Shown here: positions 58,908-64,000 of the stretch, one piece after another
How positions within the stretch are numbered: the stretch's first letter is position 1
Layout: every line of letters starts with the position of its first letter
NCBI RefSeq assembly: GCF_030814135.1
Contig: NZ_JAUSUQ010000007.1
Span: 141,819 to 205,818, forward strand
Length of the DNA: 64,000 nt
Origin: Caldalkalibacillus uzonensis
Lineage (GTDB): Bacteria; Bacillota; Bacilli; Caldalkalibacillales; Caldalkalibacillaceae
Reading direction: 5' to 3'
Made by a program: the position numbers and the translations under genes
The notes under the pieces: generated by a model
Seen by the model: only the letters and a program-made list of their open reading frames with translations
What the model was told of the DNA's origin: nothing
The model's database searches: none

Positions 58908-59837
58908 ATGAGTATGATGAGGACAATATCCGTATTAATCCCGACTTATAATGCTGAAAAACATATCTGTCAATTACTAAATGGTATTACTAATCAAAGA
59001 TTAAATGAAAGTGGTAGACTAGAGATAATTATTGTTGATTCATCTTCCACAGATAAGACTATTAAAAATGTTATAAACAATTTCCCGGGTGTTAAAGTAT
59101 TTGTTATTGATAATAAAGATTTTGATCATGGAGGAACAAGAAATTATTTAGCATCTTTAGCATCTGGAGAATATCTATTGTTTATGACTCAAGATGCTAT
59201 CCCATTTGATAATAATCTCATAATTAACCTTATATCTGAATTTGAAGATAACAGAGTTGATATTGTGTATGCTAGGCAAATACCTAAGCCTGATGCAAGC
59301 CCCATAGAAGTATTTTTAAGGGAATTTAATTATCCTGATAAAAGAATTGTAAAGGACAAAAACTGTCTCAAAGAATTAGGTATTAAGACATTCTTCAATT
59401 CAAATGTGTGTAGTATGTATAGGAGATCTACATTTAACTCATTGGGAGGATTTCCCGAGAATATTATTCTGAATGAAGATATGGTTTTAGCTGCAAAGGT
59501 TATTCTTAACGGAAATAAGGTTGTTTATAATAACAAGGCAAAAGTATTTCATTCACACAATTATACTTTACCGCAACAATTTAAAAGGTATTTTGACATA
59601 GGGATGGCTTTTGAACAAACAAAATATCTGCAAAAATACGCTTCAAATGAAAGAGAAGGTTTTAAGTTTTTTATTAATTTATTAGGATACTTAATTAAGA
59701 ATAAAAAAATTAATAAATTACCTTATGCTTTTGTTGAGACATTATGTAAATATATAGCTTACATATTAGGACGAAAGCATTATTACTTGCCAAAACAAAT
59801 TAAGGTAAGGTTATCTGCTTATACAAGAAAAGAATAA
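58908..59837 (+). CDS. Family 2 glycosyltransferase, probable rhamnosyltransferase
   Basis: A 309-residue GT-A fold enzyme: SVLIPTYNAEKHI, VDSSSTDKT, the FDHGGTRN motif typical of bacterial rhamnosyltransferases, QDAIPFD (DxD-like) and LNEDMVLAAK. The neighbouring rhamnose genes support a rhamnose donor. Three possible ATG starts lie within 10 bases. Confidence 0.85.
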   Translation: MSMMRTISVLIPTYNAEKHICQLLNGITNQRLNESGRLEIIIVDSSSTDKTIKNVINNFPGVKVFVIDNKDFDHGGTRNYLASLASGEYLLFMTQDAIPFDNNLIINLISEFEDNRVDIVYARQIPKPDASPIEVFLREFNYPDKRIVKDKNCLKELGIKTFFNSNVCSMYRRSTFNSLGGFPENIILNEDMVLAAKVILNGNKVVYNNKAKVFHSHNYTLPQQFKRYFDIGMAFEQTKYLQKYASNEREGFKFFINLLGYLIKNKKINKLPYAFVETLCKYIAYILGRKHYYLPKQIKVRLSAYTRKE

Positions 59838-59852
59838 ACCTTAATATCTAGG

Positions 59853-61073
59853 GTGATCATCTTGCTTATATTACTAATATGTATATTAATCTTTTTTGCC
59901 CTTTTTAGTTACATTATTCATAGACACATATTTAACTTTCAAACGATTTTTTTAGGTATATGGTGCGTTATATTAATATTATATTCTTTTCAGCTAAGTT
60001 ACTTACTAGAAGATTTATCACCAAAAACCTTGTCATACATGATGTTAGTTTTTTTGTCTTTTGTAATGGGGTATTTTTATATTTTTACTCTAAACTTACC
60101 TAGTTATAAAAGAGTAAGATCATTAAAGCCAAACTTTAGCAAAATAAAGATAAGGATTAATGAGATCTTTTTGGATATAAGTTTTTATCTAATTGTAATT
60201 ATTACAATTATACAAGGAATATACAGCGGCGGATATCCTATTATATGGTTGGCACTAGGAGATCATAAAACATATTTTGATTTTGGAATTCCTACATTTA
60301 ACGGTTTGTTTTTGAGCTTTTTATTATTTTATAGTATGCTACTTTACATAGAACTCGTTAAAAATCCTCGGAAAAAATACATTTTATATTTTATTGGGGT
60401 AATCTTAATACCAATTATTATTATCAGTAGGCAGGTATTAATTACACTTATTATCCAATTAACGATTATACATCATTTATATATTAGGAGAATTAATTTT
60501 TCTCGACTATTACCTGTAATTATTTTAGTGATTATTTTATTTGGTGTAGTGGGTAACTTTAGAACAGGTCTAGATAATTTTTTATACATATCGCAATATA
60601 AAGGTGAACAGATGAACTATTTCCTTTCGGGATTTTACTGGGCATATATATACCTTACAATGCAATTGGCTCATATAAATAATTTGATAACTTATATAGA
60701 TTTTGACTATGGTTATGGAAAATTTATGTTTGAATCATTTTTACCAACTGTTTTTCTTGACTTCTTCTATTCTAATGTCACCTATAGTAAACCCGTGTTC
60801 TTAGTTCATCCCAATTTTACGGTCTCAAGTTATATGACCTCCCCTTTTTTAGATTTTGGGATTTTAGGTTTATGCTTTTATACCTTTATCATTGGAGCAC
60901 TAAGTTGCTATGTTTATCATAATTTAAGATTAGAAACGACAGCCAAAAATTTTATGATTTATGTAGTTTTATTGCAGATAATAATGATGTCATTTTTTGT
61001 TGATTTTTTGCTATATCTCCCTGTTTCATTTCAATTTTGTTGGATTTTAGTATTAAAGAAATATTACCAATAA
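59853..61073 (+). CDS. Polysaccharide polymerase-like membrane protein (Wzy candidate)
   Basis: A 406-residue, very hydrophobic protein with about 10-11 helices and a larger outside loop around residues 225-320 (RTGLDNFLYISQYKGEQMNYFL). This is the shape of O-antigen/EPS polymerases, which share little sequence. Its place between two glycosyltransferases fits. Start GTG 59853 is weakly supported; TTG 59862 is possible. Confidence 0.75.
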   Translation: MIILLILLICILIFFALFSYIIHRHIFNFQTIFLGIWCVILILYSFQLSYLLEDLSPKTLSYMMLVFLSFVMGYFYIFTLNLPSYKRVRSLKPNFSKIKIRINEIFLDISFYLIVIITIIQGIYSGGYPIIWLALGDHKTYFDFGIPTFNGLFLSFLLFYSMLLYIELVKNPRKKYILYFIGVILIPIIIISRQVLITLIIQLTIIHHLYIRRINFSRLLPVIILVIILFGVVGNFRTGLDNFLYISQYKGEQMNYFLSGFYWAYIYLTMQLAHINNLITYIDFDYGYGKFMFESFLPTVFLDFFYSNVTYSKPVFLVHPNFTVSSYMTSPFLDFGILGLCFYTFIIGALSCYVYHNLRLETTAKNFMIYVVLLQIIMMSFFVDFLLYLPVSFQFCWILVLKKYYQ

Positions 61074-61094
61074 GCCATAACCGGAGTGTTATCT

Positions 61095-62078
61095 ATGAAT
61101 TTTGAAATTGGAACTATAGACATAATTATTGTCAATTATAATACTAGAAATTTAGCTGATTTATGCATAAGTAACTTACTAAAACTTGATCTAAAATTAG
61201 AAATAATTTTTATTGATAATAACTCTTCAGATGGTTCGTACCAATATATTAAAGGTAAATATGGGGGGAAAATAATATGTGTACAAAATGAACGAAATGT
61301 AGGTTACAGTGCTGCGGCCAATAAAGGAATACGAATATCTAAAAGTAAATATGTTATAGTTCTTAATACTGATGTATTATTGACAAAGAAATTTATCATT
61401 AAAACTGTAACATACCTAGAGGAAAATACTCATGTTGGAGCTGTTTCAGGTAAGCTAATCAAGTATGATTTCAACAAAATGGAATCATTAAATGTTATTG
61501 ATAGTACCGGTATTGTTGTTTATAAAAATATGAAAATGGAGGATAGAGGGCAAAATGAGACTGATTTAAATAAATACGATAATAATATAGAAGTATTTGG
61601 AGTGTCTGGAGCTGCCCCTGTATTTAGAAAAAAAGCCCTAGAGGATACTAAAATATCAGGAGAATATTATGATGAAGATTTTTTTGCTTATAAAGAAGAT
61701 ATAGATCTGTCTTGGAGATTAAGAGCTTTTGGATGGGAATGTCATTTCGTTCCAGAGGCAGTTGCTTACCACGGTAGAGCAATAAGTAGATCGATAAGTA
61801 TTTTAAATATGAAAAGGCATAGAGAAAAGCAATCAGAATTTATTAGAAGGCTCTCTTTTATAAATAGTTATCTTATATTAATAAAAAATATGGATTCTAG
61901 AAATATAATAAGGATTATACCTAGAGAATTATTAAAACTAACTTATGTAATAATATTTGAACCTCGATTATTAAAAACCATACCTACAATTATAAAATTA
62001 GGGAAAAAAATGTTACAAAAACGTAGGTCCATAAGAAGGAAGATCAAAAATAAGAGTAGTAAAGTATTTTTTGAGTAG
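61095..62078 (+). CDS. Family 2 glycosyltransferase
   Basis: A 327-residue GT2 of the WbbL-like subgroup: IDIIIVNYNTRNL, IDNNSSDGSY, NVGYSAAANKGI, VLNTDVLL (DxD position) and DEDFFAYKEDIDLSWRL. C-terminal part is basic and helical. CGGAGTG upstream of ATG 61095. Last gene of the EPS cassette. Confidence 0.87.
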   Translation: MNFEIGTIDIIIVNYNTRNLADLCISNLLKLDLKLEIIFIDNNSSDGSYQYIKGKYGGKIICVQNERNVGYSAAANKGIRISKSKYVIVLNTDVLLTKKFIIKTVTYLEENTHVGAVSGKLIKYDFNKMESLNVIDSTGIVVYKNMKMEDRGQNETDLNKYDNNIEVFGVSGAAPVFRKKALEDTKISGEYYDEDFFAYKEDIDLSWRLRAFGWECHFVPEAVAYHGRAISRSISILNMKRHREKQSEFIRRLSFINSYLILIKNMDSRNIIRIIPRELLKLTYVIIFEPRLLKTIPTIIKLGKKMLQKRRSIRRKIKNKSSKVFFE

Positions 62079-62131
62079 GATTTGTCAATAAAAATTTTAT
62101 TATAATGTTACATGAATCAATTTCATAAATC

Positions 62132-62148
62132 TGAGCCCAACGGGCTCA
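62132..62148 (+). terminator. Hairpin after the EPS locus
   Basis: TGAGCCC (62132-62138)/GGGCTCA (62142-62148), 3-base loop, followed by AGGGATTTT; weak T run. Confidence 0.5.
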
Positions 62149-62170
62149 AGGGATTTTATGAATAAAAAAA

Positions 62171-62237
62171 GGAGTACCTCCCCAAATCTGAATAGAGTAA
62201 TTGTCCAAGAAAACTCTAGAGATTGGGGGATGACTCC
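62171..62237 (+). promoter_or_regulatory. Leader hairpin of an insertion sequence hiding its ribosome site
   Basis: GGAGT...CCTCCCCAAATCT (62171-62189) pairs imperfectly with AGAGATTGGGGGATGACTCC (62218-62237). The stem buries the ribosome site GGGGGA (62225-62230) ahead of the ATG at 62240, a known way for IS elements to stay silent when read through from outside. Confidence 0.6.
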
Positions 62238-62239
62238 CT

Positions 62240-62668
62240 ATGTCTATTATACGACAAAGAAGTCTTTTTGACCTGCAAGAATTATACAATCTTGAACCCA
62301 CCCATCGTTTTGAAGCTGTATTTTCAACAATTGATATCGACCCTATTTTAGCTATAGTCAGTAAGAAGTCGTGTTACGGTGCTCCTGTTCAGCTGAATTA
62401 TCCTGCGATGGTTTACTCCCTTGTGGCAAGAATTACTGAGCGAATCCCGACGATTAAAGATTTGGTTCAACGTCTCAAACACGATTACATCTTTCGTCTT
62501 GACTGTGGTTTTCTTTTATCCGATGCCATTCCATCGGAAGCTTCCTATTCAAGAATGATCACTAAGATTAGTGAGACCAATGTCCTAGAACAAGTGCATC
62601 AGGCGATATCAGAAGGATTTATTAACGATCATACCTTGGCTATCGATGCAACACACATAGAATCTTGA
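62240..62668 (+). pseudogene. Truncated IS1182-type transposase
   Basis: 142 codons matching the N-terminal domain of IS1182-family transposases (FDLQELYNLEPTHRF, VARITERIPTIKDLVQRL, SEASYSRMI, and the start of the catalytic core LAIDATHIES). The frame stops with TGA directly after the first catalytic region; a further TGA follows 14 codons later and the rest is decayed. Residues after the stop still look family-like (DRASSKRRK), so a point change, probably CGA to TGA, made it a pseudogene before larger loss. Confidence 0.8.
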
Positions 62669-62864
62669 GACCGAGCTTCTTCTAAAAGAAGAAAAACTTG
62701 AGAAAAAACCTAAGAACCTAGATTCCGCGTCATTGAATTTGGAATGAAATGTTTTCCATAATACGATGTTGTAGAGCTTTGGTATGTTCGACATCTTCTA
62801 ATCGGAACTATCATTTAGCACCATCTTTAGACATTGAAAAAACCAAATAACCCCTTTCAGTGCT

Positions 62865-63450
62865 TTAGACACGCGTGTTTTCGACACCATTCCCGCCTTT
62901 AAGCTGCGTATAAATGGCGGGACCCATCCCTAAGAGAGTTAATATACGTTCAATTTGGGACCGAAGGTTCTCCGGTAATAGACGGATGGTTTGCCCATTT
63001 TGCTCCATCTGCACGATCTGTACTGTGTCCAATATTTCCAGCACTGCTTCACCGGTGGGACGAAAGCTTGCGCGACCACCCATCAATTCCAAGGGTTCCT
63101 TTTCTTTAGCCATCTCGCGGCGGATCAGGTATTCAAAAAGACTGTAAATCATGACACTGATCATCATGATGTAAGCAAATGCTTCAACCCACTCGGGCTT
63201 GGACAAATAGATACTGCCAACAAAATAAGGGTTCTTGAGAAAACGGAAACGGTTTTCAACCGTCTGCTGTGCTTTATACCCTTTTAACATGTCTTCATCC
63301 GTCAGCTTTTCCTCATCCATTTCGTTGGTGATCAGAATAAAAGTGGACGCTTGTTGGTGCAACTGCTTCAGTTGTCCTTCTAAAGGCGGTTGAACGCTGA
63401 CCCGAGTTCGACAGTTTGAAACCTTTTTTGGACAAACAAAATTTACAAAA
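62865..63450 (-). pseudogene. C-terminal fragment of an IS1634/DUF4277-type transposase
   Basis: Minus-strand frame open from about 63450 to 62865 with no start. It carries the end of the DDE domain: QASTFILITNEMDEEKLTD, YKAQQTVENRFRFLKNPYFV (the final Glu region) and a hydrophobic AFAYIMMISVMIYSLFEYL, then the usual tail. The N-terminal two thirds is missing, cut off by the neighbouring IS. A fragment, not a working gene. Confidence 0.75.
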
Positions 63451-63532
63451 TGCTTTTAAATCAAGGCAGATTCGGATGACTACCCAGAAAAATGGCGAGA
63501 TTTTCATAGGCACACGTTTGTTAAATTTTTGC

Positions 63533-63561
63533 TTTCCATTTTGTTGTTTATAGGGTATAAT
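63533..63561 (+). promoter_or_regulatory. Promoter of the rightmost IS transposase
   Basis: TTTCCA (63533-63538), 17-bp spacer, perfect TATAAT (63556-63561), 6 bases before the ATG, so the transcript would be nearly leaderless. Confidence 0.5.
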
Positions 63562-63567
63562 ATAGGC

Positions 63568-64000
63568 ATGTACATACGTCGAGTCACTCGTAAAAACAAA
63601 GATGGATCTGTCACCGCTTATCTTCAACTTGCTCATAACGAATGGGATCCGAAGGCCAAATATTCAAAAGCGAAGGTGATCTATTCTTTCGGTCGGGAAG
63701 ATGAATTTGACCGTGCGGTCCTGGAGCGTCTGGCCAAAAGCATTTCGCGATTCCTTTCCCCTGAGCAAGCATTTGAAGCCAGGGATGCGATTGGAGAAAC
63801 AGCCGAATTTTTGTTTCAGTCTTACAAACGCCTGGGCGGCGTTTGGATGCTGGATCAGCTCTGGCGCAAATTAGGGATGGATCGGATTCTTCAGAAACTG
63901 TTTGCTTCTCGCCATCACCAGCTGGATATCGAACGGCTGATCTTTGCCATGGTGGCCAATCGCGCCCTGGCCCCATCCAGCAAATTAGCCATGGAAGATT
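63568..64000 (+). CDS. IS1634-family transposase, N-terminal part (runs off window end)
   Basis: An open frame from ATG 63568 to the window end, about 144 codons, starting MYIRRVTRKNKDGSV then AHNEWDPKAKYSKAK, the typical N-terminus of IS1634-type transposases. It continues with LDQLWRKLGMDRILQKLF and FAMVANRALAPSSKLA, as in intact members. GC-rich compared with the EPS genes, so it arrived separately. Only the first quarter or so is visible; whether it is intact cannot be judged here. Confidence 0.85.
   Translation, partial: MYIRRVTRKNKDGSVTAYLQLAHNEWDPKAKYSKAKVIYSFGREDEFDRAVLERLAKSISRFLSPEQAFEARDAIGETAEFLFQSYKRLGGVWMLDQLWRKLGMDRILQKLFASRHHQLDIERLIFAMVANRALAPSSKLAMED

Overview
The window looks like chromosomal DNA of a spore-forming, motile, thermo-alkaliphilic member of the Bacillaceae, most likely Caldalkalibacillus (C. 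thermarum or a very close relative). Gene order is Bacillus-like: rho-rpmE-tdk-prfA-prmC-spoIIR-ywlC..ywlG-glyA-upp-mnaA-atp, then murA-spoIID-spoIIQ-spoIIID-mbl-flhO-flhP-fabZ. The strongest species clue is the ATP synthase. Subunit a has Lys180 and Gly212, and subunit epsilon has the basic set R116/H117/K118/R119/R123/R127. As far as I recall, both sets match residues discussed in the literature on the thermoalkaliphile TA2.A1 enzyme.

Layout. 1-13.9 kb: translation, termination and housekeeping genes (rho 3' end, a LysM/M23 cell-wall peptidase, rpmE, tdk, prfA, prmC, spoIIR, the ywlC-D-E and rpiB-ywlG-glyA-upp cluster, mnaA), with a short chemoreceptor gene inserted between ywlE and rpiB. 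14-18.3 kb: a thiolase, a thioredoxin-like protein, a two-component system and a 45-residue lipoprotein gene. 18.3-25.6 kb: the atpZ-I-B-E-F-H-A-G-D-C operon. 25.6-26.8 kb: two minus-strand genes, a membrane-anchored cupredoxin and an RraA/HMG-aldolase-like protein. 27.0-37.3 kb: an 11-gene complex I operon (nuoA, B, C, D, H, I, J, K, L, M, N) without nuoE, nuoF or nuoG. 37.3-47.1 kb: ywzB, ywmB, murA, sporulation genes, mbl, flhO/flhP, an epuA-like gene, a CDP-alcohol phosphatidyltransferase and fabZ. 47.1-62.1 kb: a 31-residue membrane microprotein gene, then an exopolysaccharide locus. The EPS locus holds chain-length/kinase/phosphatase genes, galU, an initiating glycosyl-phosphate transferase, flippase, polymerase, dTDP-L-rhamnose genes rmlACBD, two glycosyltransferases, and an unusual pair made of a nucleotidyltransferase-like protein and a small kinase. 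62.1-64 kb: fragments of at least three insertion sequences.

How the parts fit. Complex I (probably fed by a donor other than NADH) and the alkaliphile-type ATP synthase form the core of respiratory energy conservation. The EPS locus changes sharply in base composition after about 50.2 kb, from GC-balanced to strongly AT-rich, and is followed by IS debris, which suggests an exchangeable polysaccharide cassette. Just before the AT-rich part lies a folded RNA with a pseudoknot followed by a terminator hairpin. It matches the position and style of the EAR (eps-associated) processive antitermination element.

The least expected signals are two arrays of 6-bp TTMACA-like direct repeats at about 11-bp spacing (PhoP-box style). 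Each sits in front of a tiny single-gene unit with its own strong terminator: a 45-residue lipoprotein next to the two-component system, and a 31-residue membrane peptide next to the EPS locus. Also notable are a 19-bp operator-like direct repeat in front of the EPS phosphatase gene, a CRP/FNR-like palindrome at about -41.5 of a candidate promoter upstream of the nuo genes, and short perfect tandem duplications that copy a ribosome binding site or a -10 box. No tRNA, rRNA or CRISPR array was seen.
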